From NCBI RefSeq assembly GCF_007830635.1, contig NZ_VLLA01000011.1, positions 180,863 to 244,862 on the forward strand: a stretch of 64,000 nucleotides of DNA, given 5' to 3'. Below the pieces are notes generated by a model. The model saw only the letters and a list, made by a program, of their open reading frames with translations, ran no database searches and was not told the origin of the DNA. A program made the position numbers and the translations under genes. Positions 33,327 through 41,939 of the stretch are shown here, piece after piece; positions within the stretch are counted from its first letter, which is position 1, and each line of letters starts with the position of its first letter. The DNA comes from Bradyrhizobium huanghuaihaiense (GTDB lineage: Bacteria; Pseudomonadota; Alphaproteobacteria; Rhizobiales; Xanthobacteraceae).

Positions 33327-33557
33327 CTAGCGCTGCCAGGCTGGCACGGGATCGAGCGGCGTGCGATAGACCTCGTTGTCATCGCGGTCGGTGACCCGCA
33401 CCGCGCAGCCCTTCTGCTGCAGCTCCGGCTTCACCTGCGACAGCTCGCAGGCGAGCTGATCGGCGCGATCGGAGGCAACCTCGATGTCCTCGAGGATGAT
33501 TCCGCCCTGGTTCTTGAACTCTTTACCAACCACTAGATCGAAGGAGTAGTACGGCAT
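33327..33557 (-). CDS. DUF6894-like small protein
   Basis: 76 residues: MPYYSFDLVVGKEFKNQGG, then ILEDIEVASDRADQLACEL and a C-terminal VRVTDRDDNEVYRTPLDP. The arrangement matches the small DUF6894 proteins common in Bradyrhizobium and Methylobacterium. Function unknown. ATG 33557 follows GGGGGA; a longer frame is unlikely. Confidence 0.75.
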   Translation of the reverse strand: MPYYSFDLVVGKEFKNQGGIILEDIEVASDRADQLACELSQVKPELQQKGCAVRVTDRDDNEVYRTPLDPVPAWQR

Positions 33558-33781
33558 CTGAAGTCCCCCGGTGTGACGACCCAAGTCTCAGTTGCGAGTC
33601 CTGAAAACAAGTCTTGAAAACAAGTCTTCAGCGGAAGTCCCGACACGTCTTGGATAGTACCACTGAGTCGATCTTTATCGAATGAACAAGCCGCACAATC
33701 TCTGTGCCTATGGCGCAGAAATGATGTGCAGCGCGCGAGCTCGGTAAGGTTTTATTAAATATGTTGGCGCGATCATAAGGC

Positions 33782-33862
33782 ATGGAATTGCAACAGAACC
33801 GGGCTCCGGGAACCGGCAGTTGCAAGAGAAGGCCGGCGGCATAAATCCCGACGGCCTTTTCT
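33782..33862 (+). ncRNA. Candidate structured small RNA
   Basis: In a 413-bp spacer between two minus-strand genes, the plus strand holds a stem-loop TTGCAAC (33788-33794) / GTTGCAA (33819-33825) with an inner CCGG/CCGG pairing, followed at once by a terminator hairpin with a T-run (33829-33860). There is no matching plus-strand gene: a 20-codon ATG frame (33782) exists but has no clear ribosome site. The compact stem-loop-plus-terminator layout is that of a small RNA. The 5' end and promoter are not identified. The rest of the spacer shows nothing nameable. Confidence 0.45.
33829..33860 (+). terminator. Rho-independent terminator of the candidate small RNA
   Basis: Stem AAGGCCGGCGG / CCGACGGCCTT with one mismatch, seven-base loop, then TTTTCTC. 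Confidence 0.7.
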
Positions 33863-33971
33863 CATGATGGATGACGATCGTAGCATCGCTTCCCGTAGTA
33901 ACCCGGACTCAACGCATCACATCGACTCGGACAGCGTTCGTGACGTTGTTGCTCCAAGGCGCGATGAGATT

Positions 33972-35015
33972 TTAGCGCAGCGGCATCGGCGGACGCACGA
34001 CCGGTCCATCGTCATCGGCAACCGCTTGCGTCGTCGCGACCGGTGCAGCCGGCGGCGCGGCTGCGGCAGCTTGCGACGGTGGCGGTGCGAGTGGCGCCGG
34101 TGAATAGGCCGGCATGTAGGTGTGCGACACGACCGGCTTCGGCTTGCGAACCGGCGTTGGAGCCGGCGCGCGCGGCGGCAGCGCGGACACGCGTGCGCGC
34201 GGATCGACGGGCGGCTTCGCTTCGACGACCGGCTTCGGTGCAGGCGGCTTCGCCATCTCGCGTGCCATCTGCTCCTGGCCGGCCTTCAGCTCGGCGATGT
34301 TGGCCTTGAGTGTTTCGATCTGCTGCGCCATGGCCGCGAGATCTCGCGTCATCGATTGTACCGACTGTGCTGCGTCGGTCGGTGTTGCCGCGGGCGCGGC
34401 TGCTGCAACCTGAACTGCAGGCGGACTAGCAGGTTGATCGGCCGCAGCTTGCGCTGCAGGTTGATCGACCGGTTGATCCGTCGCGGCTTGCGCCGCAGGC
34501 GGGACCGCCTGCGCGGCGGCGACTTGTGCAGTCTGCGACGCCGAAGGCAGCAGCGAGGTCAAGACCGGCGTCCACTCGGCGAGCATCTGTTTGGCGGTAT
34601 CGCCGTGCTTCTCCCAGGCAACCGTGGCAGCCGCGCTGCCGCCGGCAAACAGGAATGTGAGAAAGGCGCCGCGCAGCCACTTGCCGGCAGCGGAACGTTT
34701 GGGCCGGCCGGGACCATCGCCGGCCGCGACGCGCACGGCGGTGTCGACCGAGGGCGCTGCCGCAGGCGGCTCCAGGACGGGACTGAACTTCGGCTCAGGA
34801 CTGAACTTCGGCTCGGGACCGGCTTTGGGCTCCGGGGCGAATTTCGGCTCAGGGCGGGGCGTGATGTCAGGCGCCAGTGCCGGCGCCGCGCTGATGGGGC
34901 GCGAGGCCATCACGATCTCGGGCGAGATCTGAATCGCATCGTGCGGATCGTTGTCCTTGACCGTGTCCTTCACGATCTCATCGACGATCTGCTTGCTGTT
35001 CAACGTTGCGAGCAT
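33972..35015 (-). CDS. Membrane-anchored Pro/Ala-rich coiled-coil protein
   Basis: 347 residues. A cytosolic N-terminus with four PEPKFS-type hexapeptides, one TM helix (GAFLTFLFAGGSAAATVAW), an Ala/Gln/Pro-rich spacer, a coiled coil (MAQQIETLKANIAELKAGQEQMAREM) and a Pro-rich C-terminus. The same architecture occurs in the protein at 58084. Function unknown; cell-envelope scaffolding is possible. ATG 35015 follows AAGGAGC, which decides the start over upstream ATGs. Confidence 0.75.
   Translation of the reverse strand: MLATLNSKQIVDEIVKDTVKDNDPHDAIQISPEIVMASRPISAAPALAPDITPRPEPKFAPEPKAGPEPKFSPEPKFSPVLEPPAAAPSVDTAVRVAAGDGPGRPKRSAAGKWLRGAFLTFLFAGGSAAATVAWEKHGDTAKQMLAEWTPVLTSLLPSASQTAQVAAAQAVPPAAQAATDQPVDQPAAQAAADQPASPPAVQVAAAAPAATPTDAAQSVQSMTRDLAAMAQQIETLKANIAELKAGQEQMAREMAKPPAPKPVVEAKPPVDPRARVSALPPRAPAPTPVRKPKPVVSHTYMPAYSPAPLAPPPSQAAAAAPPAAPVATTQAVADDDGPVVRPPMPLR
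34778..34855. repeat. Intragenic 18-bp repeats encoding PEPKFS
   Basis: Four tandem 18-base units within the gene at 33972, coding PEPKFA, PEPKAG, PEPKFS, PEPKFS. Confidence 0.7.
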
Positions 35016-35299
35016 CGCAGCTCCTTCGAAGCCTTCGTCGTTTCGCATTGGCGCGAGCCGATCTGTTGAGGTGAGCCCCATCCAACCTGGTGTGCCCGGG
35101 CAGATGACGCACGAGTCCAGCCGGGTTTGACCAAAGCAAGGCGAGGGGATGGAGATGATGCGACGCTCTTCCGCCGTTTGTGGTGATGGAACCCGGCTGA
35201 TCGAACACGCGCAATTGTTCCGGCTTGCCTTGTTTTCAGCACGATTTGGGCAGCATCTAGTGGTGCTGGGGGTGCTGCTATTCCGCTATCGGGGGGCCG

Positions 35300-35956
35300 G
35301 TGGTGCCAAAATCTGTTCTCGCTTTCTTCGTCGTTGCCTTGCTGCCGCTGGGCGGCTGCATGCAGACGACACTCTCGCCGTCGACCGACGCGAGCATGAC
35401 GCCGCGCGACCGGCAGTTGCTCGCGCACACGCCTTACGCCCAGGCCAGCGTGCCCGAGCAGTATCTGCGTCACATCGTCGATTATCCGCGCAAGGAGATG
35501 CCGGGCACGATCCTGGTCGATACCGACGCGCGCTACCTCTATTTCGTGCTGGCCGACGGCAAGGCGATCCGCTACGGCGTCGCAGTTGGTGAGGAGGCGA
35601 TGGCCTTCTCCGGCGTGGCGCGCGTCGGTCGTCTCGCAGAATGGCCCGACTGGGTGCCGACGGCGGACATCCAGGCGCGGCTTGGACCGTATCCGGCGCG
35701 CGTGCACGGTGGTCCCGCCAATCCGCTGGGCGCGCGGGGCATCTATCTCTATGTCGGCAACAAGGACACGCTCTACCGCATCCACGGCACCAACCAGCCC
35801 GAATATATCGGGCAGGCGATCTCGTCGGGCTGCATCCGGATGCGCAACGAGGACGTGATCGATCTCTACGACCGGGTGAAGCTCAATTCGACCGTCGTGG
35901 TGCTGCCGCCCGGACAGAATGCGCAGGCCGGACCAGGCGCGCGCTGGCGCGGATAG
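35300..35956 (+). CDS. L,D-transpeptidase (YkuD domain) lipoprotein
   Basis: 218 residues. The N-terminal LPLGGC lipobox predicts a lipoprotein. The YkuD domain runs from TILVDTDARYLYFVLADG to the catalytic motif HGTNQPEYIGQAISSGCIRMRNED, with His and Cys in place. It would make 3-3 peptidoglycan cross-links or attach proteins to the wall. Two GTG starts in a row (35300, 35303) follow GGGGGG. Divergent from the Pro-rich membrane protein gene. Confidence 0.9.
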   Translation: MVPKSVLAFFVVALLPLGGCMQTTLSPSTDASMTPRDRQLLAHTPYAQASVPEQYLRHIVDYPRKEMPGTILVDTDARYLYFVLADGKAIRYGVAVGEEAMAFSGVARVGRLAEWPDWVPTADIQARLGPYPARVHGGPANPLGARGIYLYVGNKDTLYRIHGTNQPEYIGQAISSGCIRMRNEDVIDLYDRVKLNSTVVVLPPGQNAQAGPGARWRG

Positions 35957-36060
35957 GGCGTTCGGGCGAGGAGCGCGCTGCTTGCCGACAATTTTATCCA
36001 TTGTCTTGCGCGAGCCGTAACGCTTCGCGTCTAGCGTGCAGCGAGCAAGGGGTTGCTCGC

Positions 36061-37047
36061 ATGTATCTCGTCAAGAATTCGCCGCGCGCACTGTTGGCCG
36101 CGCTGATTCCGCTCGCCATCGTCGAAGCTGTGCTGATGGTCTTTGCCATCGCGGGCGGGCAGGTGACCGATCCCGCAGGCACACCGGCGCCGGACAAGAT
36201 CCTGGTGCTCTTCGCAGGCCGCATGGCCATCAATGCGGCCTTCCTGTTTGCCGGGCACGTCGTGCTGCGGCAATGGACAATCTCGAGCCGGCTCGCCTAT
36301 GGGCTGATGGGCGGCGTCATGGCCGCGGCGAGTTACGCCATTGCCATCCGCAACCACATCCAGCTGGCCGCACCCGGCGACGGTACGGTGGTGACGATCG
36401 GTCTGTTGCCGACGATCGCGGGAATGATCGGCGGATTCCTCTATGGTCAATTTGCCGGTCTCAGTCCGGTGGCGCGCGCGACAGGCGTGGCCGCCGCCGC
36501 TGATGCACCGGCAGTGTCGCCGCCAATCGTATTCGACGGACCGGTCCGGGTCCGCACGTCGATCGCCGGCATCGCGATCGCGGCCCTGATGCCGACGGTG
36601 CTCGCAACGCTGCTGCCCTACACGCTGGTGCCGCTCCTGATGAACGGTTTCGCAGACAAGAGCACTGCTCATATCTTTGCGGCCGTGATCCCGGCGCAAA
36701 CCTTCATGGTCATGATGGTGATCTCGGTTATTCCTTCGAGCATCTTCATGCTCTGCGTGCACCATGTCGCGCGGGCCATGAGCCGCCGCAGCGCGTGGGA
36801 ATACGCGGCGATCGGAGGCGTGGCGGCGCTCGCCTGCGTGCTGCTGCTGGTATTGGTCCTGCCGATCCTCGCTGCTCTCCTGGTGCCGGCGGCGTTCTGC
36901 GGCGCCGTCATGGGCGCGCTCTATCGCCGCTTCGCCGGCCTCGAGCCGGTGCCGTTGCCGGAAGCGGTGATCGCGACCGATCCGAACGCGCTGGTCGGCG
37001 CCGACCATCCGTCGCGACGCCAGCACGGCGTCATCCTCAGCAACTGA
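36061..37047 (+). CDS. Multi-pass membrane protein, unknown
   Basis: 328 residues with about eight predicted TM helices (for instance LLAALIPLAIVEAVLMVFAIAGG and CVLLLVLVLPILAALLVPAAFCGAVMG). The two halves look alike, each ending in GGFLYGQFAGLSPV or GALYRRFAGLEPV, suggesting internal duplication. No family recognised. ATG 36061 follows AAGGGG; the open frame extends upstream through the transpeptidase gene without a start signal. Confidence 0.75.
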   Translation: MYLVKNSPRALLAALIPLAIVEAVLMVFAIAGGQVTDPAGTPAPDKILVLFAGRMAINAAFLFAGHVVLRQWTISSRLAYGLMGGVMAAASYAIAIRNHIQLAAPGDGTVVTIGLLPTIAGMIGGFLYGQFAGLSPVARATGVAAAADAPAVSPPIVFDGPVRVRTSIAGIAIAALMPTVLATLLPYTLVPLLMNGFADKSTAHIFAAVIPAQTFMVMMVISVIPSSIFMLCVHHVARAMSRRSAWEYAAIGGVAALACVLLLVLVLPILAALLVPAAFCGAVMGALYRRFAGLEPVPLPEAVIATDPNALVGADHPSRRQHGVILSN

Positions 37048-37063
37048 TCGCCAGGACGGAAAC

Positions 37064-37225
37064 ATGAAAGAGATTGCGGCGCTCGGTGCGGGAATGGTGA
37101 TCGCGGCCGTGGCAGCGGCCTGGTTCATGACCGGACCCGTGGTGGTCAACGCAGAACTCAAGCCGCTGCAGGCAAGCGCGAACATGCCGGTGTTCAAGCC
37201 GGTGCCGTCGGAGCTTGCGCGCTAG
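37064..37225 (+). CDS. Short membrane-anchored protein
   Basis: 53 residues: MKEIAALGAGMVIAAVAAAWF is a signal peptide or single TM helix, followed by a short Pro-rich tail ending PVPSELAR. AGGACGGAA precedes the ATG and it lies 16 bases after the membrane protein gene, so co-transcription is likely. Confidence 0.6.
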   Translation: MKEIAALGAGMVIAAVAAAWFMTGPVVVNAELKPLQASANMPVFKPVPSELAR

Positions 37226-37334
37226 GACGCCGACAACGATCACATCGTTTTGAAGCGGTGACGGGTGAACGGCTTCACAGCCGATCGGCTCCGACTGCGC
37301 TATGCCTTGATGGCTCGTTGCCATTGGAGGCATC

Positions 37335-37550
37335 ATGCAAAAATACTTTGATCCATTGAATGAGAACGACCGCCGCATTGTGCGGAAATGGCGCCTGGCC
37401 ACGTTCGGTTTTTATGGCTCCATCCTGGCCGGAATAGTCCTGTACGTCGCGCTGCACTGGAATCCGGAGGTCAATTATGCCTCGGCCGATTCCGCTGCAC
37501 ACGCGAAGCTCATGGGCAGGCCCGGCGGACTCGCGCCGTTCTCGCCCTAG
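37335..37550 (+). CDS. Small single-pass membrane protein
   Basis: 71 residues. A charged N-terminus (NENDRRIVRKW) precedes one TM helix (LATFGFYGSILAGIVLYVAL). TTGGAGG is a strong ribosome site. No family recognised. Its stop overlaps the 3' end of the convergent gene by four bases. Confidence 0.75.
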   Translation: MQKYFDPLNENDRRIVRKWRLATFGFYGSILAGIVLYVALHWNPEVNYASADSAAHAKLMGRPGGLAPFSP

Positions 37551-37981
37551 TTTTCAGGCCGCGCGACGTGCCACTGCAGGGTCGTGGCCGTGCCGTTGGC
37601 GTCGCCCGGCGCCTTGTCGGCCGGCGAGGTGTAGAGCGGGCGGTAGCGGTACGCCCACATCTTGCTGCCGTCGTTGCGGTTGATCACGGTGAAGTCGCCG
37701 ACGGCCTTGGCGTCGGCGGTTGCGGCCAGCGGCACCCAGGTCTCGGTGCACTTGCCGTTGCAGTTCGATGTCTTGCCGGTGGTGTCGCGCTCGTAGGTGT
37801 AGAGGGTCATGCCCTTGAGATCGACCAGCTTCGGGCCCTGCTTGGTCAGGACTACCTTGGCCGGTGCGGTCGTCGCTTCGGGCTTGGGCGGAGGAGGGGC
37901 ATCGCCGCCGCCATGGCCGTTCGCGAGCGCAGGGACGGCCGAGAGCGCGATGGCCGCCGCGACGATGATGAACCTGGACAT
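37547..37981 (-). CDS. COG4315-type exported protein with secreted repeat (Lipoprotein_15)
   Basis: 144 residues with a signal peptide (MSRFIIVAAAIALSAVPALA) and a Pro-rich linker. The repeat-like elements LKGMTLYTYERDTTGKTSNCNGKCTETW and the later MWAYRYRPLYTSPAD match the secreted-repeat family. Two cysteines likely form a disulfide. Function unknown, periplasmic. Confidence 0.82.
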   Translation of the reverse strand: MSRFIIVAAAIALSAVPALANGHGGGDAPPPPKPEATTAPAKVVLTKQGPKLVDLKGMTLYTYERDTTGKTSNCNGKCTETWVPLAATADAKAVGDFTVINRNDGSKMWAYRYRPLYTSPADKAPGDANGTATTLQWHVARPEN

Positions 37982-38098
37982 CCAAAACTCCCGAACGGCA
38001 AAGTTAATCGCGCGTTAAGCGCCGAATAGGGCCGACCGTAGCAGCCGAAGGTTAGTTCCAGGTTTCGCCGCACTGCGACGATTACGTACAAAATTGGC

Positions 38099-38554
38099 TC
38101 ACTCGCGCAGTGGGGCGCGGCTGAGCTCGTTGCCGGCGGCGATCGCCTTGCGCAGGAGCCGCATCAGCTCCTCGCCTTCCTTCGCGCTGAGGCCGCGCAG
38201 CATGATGCGCTGCGCGGACTCGACTGCCGGCGTGATCTTGCGCAGCGCGCGCCGGCCCTCGTCGGTGATCTCGAGTTCGCGGGCCCGGCGGTCGCGGGGA
38301 CTGGCACGGCGCTCGATGAGATCCTTCTGCACCAGGCGATCGATCACGCCGGTGATGGTCGTGCGGTCATAGGCGATCAGGCCTGCGAGCGTCACCTGGT
38401 CGAGCCCCGGATTGGCCTTGATGGTCGCGAGTGCGGCGTATTGCACCGGTGTGAGGTCGAAGCCGGCATCCCCGACCTCGGCCAGGAACACCGCGACCGC
38501 GATCTGCTGGAACCGGCGCGCCAGATGCCCGGGCATGTCATTGTTGTCTTTCAC
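38099..38554 (-). CDS. MarR family regulator, MobR-like
   Basis: 151 residues. The winged helix is LDQVTLAGLIAYDRTTITGVIDRLVQKDLIERR, with wing SPRDRRARELEITDEGRRAL. The start is GTG 38554, set by AAGGAG seven bases upstream; ATGs further up lack one. It is divergent from the 3-hydroxybenzoate hydroxylase-like gene. In Comamonas, the MarR protein MobR represses mobA and is released by 3-hydroxybenzoate; the same arrangement here suggests the same logic. Confidence 0.85.
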   Translation of the reverse strand: MKDNNDMPGHLARRFQQIAVAVFLAEVGDAGFDLTPVQYAALATIKANPGLDQVTLAGLIAYDRTTITGVIDRLVQKDLIERRASPRDRRARELEITDEGRRALRKITPAVESAQRIMLRGLSAKEGEELMRLLRKAIAAGNELSRAPLRE

Positions 38555-38595
38555 CGAATTCTCCTTGAGCGCAGGGACGGTGCGGATCATTGACA

Positions 38596-38618
38596 AGTAT
38601 ACTGATAGTCAGCATACT
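38596..38618. promoter_or_regulatory. Candidate MobR operator
   Basis: AGTAT-N13-ATACT, with an embedded direct repeat ATACTGAT (38599 and 38614), between the divergent marR and mobA-like starts. Position and dyad fit a MarR dimer site. Confidence 0.45.
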
Positions 38619-38656
38619 GATCAATATCGAAGACGACGTTGACGGGAGAGGTGCTC

Positions 38657-40579
38657 ATGCAATTCCATCTCAATGGATTTCAGCCGGGAGACCCCGAGAT
38701 CGCCGATCCCGCCGAGCGCGTTCAGGCCCCGGGCGCAGCGGGCGCCGTGCCTGAAGAGGTCGATGTCCTCATCGTCGGCTGCGGGCCCGCGGGCCTCACG
38801 CTCGCCGCACAGCTTGCGCAATTTCCTGACATCAAGACCTGCATCGTCGAGCAGAAGCCGGGCCGCCTGCTGGTCGGGCAGGCCGACGGTATTGCCTGCC
38901 GCACCATGGAGATGTTCCACACCTACGGCTTCAGCGAGCGCGTGCTGAAGGAGGCCTATTGGGTCAACGAGACGACGTTCTGGAAGCCGGATGAGCGGAC
39001 GCCGGACAAGATCGTCCGCAGCGGACGGGTGCAGGACGTCGAGGACGGGCTGTCTGAATTCCCGCACCTCATCCTCAACCAGGCACGCATCCATGACGGC
39101 TTTCTCGACATCATGCGCAAGGCGTCCGCCAAGCTCGAACCCTATTACAGCCGCCGCCTGATCGACCTCGAGGTCGATCCGGCCGCAGGTCCTGCCGACC
39201 ATGCCGTGACCGTGCGGCTCGAACGCGTCGATGCGGGAAACGAAGGCAAGGTCGAGACGATCAGGGCGCGCTATGTCGTCGGCTGCGACGGCGCGCGCAG
39301 CACGGTGCGCAAATCGATCGGCCGCGAGCTGCACGGCGATTCCGCCAACCATGCCTGGGGCGTGATGGACGTGCTGGCGGTGACCGATTTTCCCGACATC
39401 CGCTTCAAGTCGCTGATCCAGTCGGCCAAGGACGGCAGCCTGCTGATCATTCCGCGCGAAGGCGGCTACATGGTTCGCATCTATGTCGAGCTCGCCAAGC
39501 TCGATGTCGGCGAGCGCGTTGCCAATCGCAACATCACCGCCGAGGACGTGATCGCGAAAGCGCAGCGGATCCTGAAGCCGCATACGCTTGACGTGAAGGA
39601 GATCGCCTGGTGGTCGGTCTACGAGATCGGCCAGCGCCTGACCGACAAGTTCGACGACGTGCCGGAGGCGGAGATCGCCTCGCGCCTGCCGCGCATCTTC
39701 ATCGCCGGCGATGCCTGCCACACCCACAGCCCGAAGGCCGGGCAGGGCATGAACGTCTCGATGCAGGACGCCTTCAATCTCGGCTGGAAGCTCGCCGCTG
39801 TTCTGCGCAGGCAATGTGCGCCGGGACTGCTGCATTCCTATTCGGCGGAGCGGCAGGCGGTTGCGAAGGAGCTGATCGATTTCGATCGGGAATGGTCCGG
39901 GATTCTCGCTTCGGCCGCCAAGGCCGGCGGCGCGGATGCAGCCAGGACGCAGGACTATTTCGTCCGGCACGGCCGCTACACGGCCGGTACCGCGACGCAT
40001 TACAAGCCTTCGGTTCTCACCGGCGCGACGTCACATCAGCACCTCGCCGAAGGTCTCGTGATCGGCAAGCGCTTCCATTCCGCACCGGTGATCCGGCTTG
40101 CGGATGCCAAGCCGGTGCATCTCGGCCACGCCGCGCAGGCGGATGGCCGCTTCCGCATCTACGCGTTCTCGCCCGCCGAGAATCCCGCCGCGTCGGGCTC
40201 GGCCATTCGTGCCTTGTGCAATTTTCTAGCCGAAGCGAGGCAGTCGCCGGTCCGGCGATACACGCCTGCTGGCGCCGACACCGACAGCGTGATCGATCTG
40301 CGCGCGGTGTTTCAGCAGGTGCATCGCGAGCTCGCTGTCGAGGCGATGCCGCCGGTGCTGCTCCCGCGCAAGGGGCGCTATGGTCTGATCGACTACGAGA
40401 AGATGTTCTGTCCGGATCTCAAGAGCGGCCACGACGTTTTTGCAATGCGCGGCATCGACCGGCCGGCGGGCTGCATGGTCGTGGTGCGCCCGGATCAGTA
40501 TGTCGCGAGCGTGCTGCCGCTCGACGACTTTGCCGGGCTCGCCGCGTACTTCGACGCCTTCATGCTGCCGGCGAACTGA
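38657..40579 (+). CDS. mobA: 3-hydroxybenzoate 4-monooxygenase-like flavoprotein
   Basis: 640 residues. FAD-binding GCGPAG at 41-46, the second FAD motif GDACHTHSPKAGQGMN near 350-365, and a C-terminal thioredoxin-like domain ending DQYVASVLPLDDFAGLAAYF, as in the phenol hydroxylase family. Length, N-terminal MQFHLNGF and many internal blocks closely resemble Comamonas MobA, which converts 3-hydroxybenzoate to protocatechuate with NADPH and O2. ATG 38657 follows GGGAGAGG. No protocatechuate genes are in the window. Confidence 0.85.
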   Translation: MQFHLNGFQPGDPEIADPAERVQAPGAAGAVPEEVDVLIVGCGPAGLTLAAQLAQFPDIKTCIVEQKPGRLLVGQADGIACRTMEMFHTYGFSERVLKEAYWVNETTFWKPDERTPDKIVRSGRVQDVEDGLSEFPHLILNQARIHDGFLDIMRKASAKLEPYYSRRLIDLEVDPAAGPADHAVTVRLERVDAGNEGKVETIRARYVVGCDGARSTVRKSIGRELHGDSANHAWGVMDVLAVTDFPDIRFKSLIQSAKDGSLLIIPREGGYMVRIYVELAKLDVGERVANRNITAEDVIAKAQRILKPHTLDVKEIAWWSVYEIGQRLTDKFDDVPEAEIASRLPRIFIAGDACHTHSPKAGQGMNVSMQDAFNLGWKLAAVLRRQCAPGLLHSYSAERQAVAKELIDFDREWSGILASAAKAGGADAARTQDYFVRHGRYTAGTATHYKPSVLTGATSHQHLAEGLVIGKRFHSAPVIRLADAKPVHLGHAAQADGRFRIYAFSPAENPAASGSAIRALCNFLAEARQSPVRRYTPAGADTDSVIDLRAVFQQVHRELAVEAMPPVLLPRKGRYGLIDYEKMFCPDLKSGHDVFAMRGIDRPAGCMVVVRPDQYVASVLPLDDFAGLAAYFDAFMLPAN

Positions 40580-40681
40580 CGCCGGAATCACTATGCCCGC
40601 CGGACCGATGAACGGCGGATGAATATTGAACTCTGCGCGGGGCGTGCCCTCAATCTTTCGGCTGCTGCGATGATCGCAGGC

Positions 40682-40706
40682 GGAACGCTCGTTCCGCCTG
40701 CGCGTT
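40682..40706 (+). promoter_or_regulatory. EcfG promoter overlapping a perfect dyad
   Basis: GGAAC (40682-40686), 16-base spacer, CGTT (40703-40706), 26 bases before the ATG of the SH3b gene. The -35 box lies in the inverted repeat AGGCGGAAC-GCTC-GTTCCGCCT. Confidence 0.6.
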
Positions 40707-40731
40707 CCGTCTCGCAGAGGAGGAGCACGCC

Positions 40732-41769
40732 ATGAAACTCAGAAGCATTTTGGTTGCAGCATTGCTGCTTGCCCCGACGGCCGCGCTGGCCGCACCGGGC
40801 ATCGTCACCGTCTCGACCGGCCTGCGCGCCGGCCCGGGCTCCGGCTTTCCCCTGGTCGATCGCGTCCCCGGGGGCGCTCGCGTCAACATCCATGGCTGCC
40901 TGCGCGGCAATGCCTGGTGCGACGTGAGCTTCTCCGAGGATCGCGGCTGGGTGTCGTCGCAATATCTCGAATATCTCTACCGCAATCACTACGTCTATCT
41001 CCCCGACTATGTCGACGTGATCGACGTGCCCGTCGTCCCGTTCGTGCTGACCTCGTACTGGTCGAGCTACTACGAGGGGCGACCCTGGTATCGCCGCCAC
41101 GCCTACTGGAATAACTACTGGACCTCGCATCAGAGCTTGGCGACGCGGATGACGATCGACCCGGGCGCAGCCCGTATCGGTCGTTCGGCAACGCGTGACG
41201 CGGCCATCGCACTGGAACGCGAAGGCGTGCGTGGCAGGGGTGCTGCCGCGATCTCCGGACGTGACGCTGTGACCTCACGGCGCGATGGCGCGATCACGAA
41301 GCGTGACGCTGCGATCGCCACGCGCGACGCCGCGATCACGACAAAGCGTGACGCGGCGATCACGAAACGCGACGCAGCGGTTGCTGCCGACAGGATGCGT
41401 GCCGGACGGAGCGAGCGCATCGCGCATGAGCGGACCAACGTGCAGACTCGCAATCCGCGCGATGCTCAGGCGCGCATGATGCGCGAACAGGCCGCGAGCC
41501 GCGCCGCGGTGCGTGCCCAGCCGACGCCACGTGCGCATGAAGCACCGCGTGTGTCGGCTGCACCTGCCGCACGGCCCGCGACGCCGCATGTCGCGCAGCC
41601 GAATGTGAGCCACGGTGCGCCGATGAATGCCCGTGCGCAGATGCCGGCGCCGCGTGCCGCTGCGCCTGCAGCGCCGCATGGCGGTGGCGGCGCTCCGCGC
41701 GTCAATGCCGCGCCACATGGTGGCGGTGGCCCGGCCGGCGGCCCCGGCGGCGGTCACGAGAAGCGCTAG
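40732..41769 (+). CDS. Exported SH3b-domain protein with RDAAI repeats
   Basis: 345 residues. Signal peptide (MKLRSILVAALLLAPTAALA); an SH3b domain (VSTGLRAGPGSGFPLVDRVPGGARVNIHGC to DRGWVSSQYLEYLY); a Tyr/Trp-rich middle; then a repetitive segment of about seven copies of xxRDAAI and an Ala/Pro/Gly-rich tail. Probably binds peptidoglycan. Strong ribosome site GGAGGAG. An exact EcfG promoter predicts stress induction. Confidence 0.82.
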   Translation: MKLRSILVAALLLAPTAALAAPGIVTVSTGLRAGPGSGFPLVDRVPGGARVNIHGCLRGNAWCDVSFSEDRGWVSSQYLEYLYRNHYVYLPDYVDVIDVPVVPFVLTSYWSSYYEGRPWYRRHAYWNNYWTSHQSLATRMTIDPGAARIGRSATRDAAIALEREGVRGRGAAAISGRDAVTSRRDGAITKRDAAIATRDAAITTKRDAAITKRDAAVAADRMRAGRSERIAHERTNVQTRNPRDAQARMMREQAASRAAVRAQPTPRAHEAPRVSAAPAARPATPHVAQPNVSHGAPMNARAQMPAPRAAAPAAPHGGGGAPRVNAAPHGGGGPAGGPGGGHEKR

Positions 41770-41781
41770 CAAGCCCCAAGG

Positions 41782-41807
41782 AAAGCCCGGCCCTCGCGCC
41801 GGGCTTT
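41782..41807 (+). terminator. Rho-independent terminator
   Basis: AAAGCCCGGC / GCCGGGCTTT stem around a short CCTCGC loop, 12 bases after the SH3b gene stop, followed by TCTGCTG. Confidence 0.75.
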
Positions 41808-41939
41808 CTGCTGATTTGATACGGGTTCCCTGCGCGTACAATTTAAGAAAGTTCTTCGCCGGCAGATTTCATCGATCGTAAGATGTGTACCCAAAGATGT
41901 AAGCATCCACTCGGGGCAGCGGGGCACGGGAGGATGACG

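Noticed and set aside
33628..33825. A 65-codon minus-strand ORF in the spacer with the candidate small RNA.
   Set aside because: No ribosome site, no recognisable protein pattern, and it overlaps the structured element.
36031..37197. A 388-codon minus-strand frame rich in His and Arg.
   Set aside because: Antisense to the multi-pass membrane protein; His/Arg/Asp richness is the usual reverse reading of hydrophobic codons.
38621..40000. A 459-codon minus-strand open frame.
   Set aside because: Antisense to the mobA-like flavoprotein with intact FAD motifs; no start signal.
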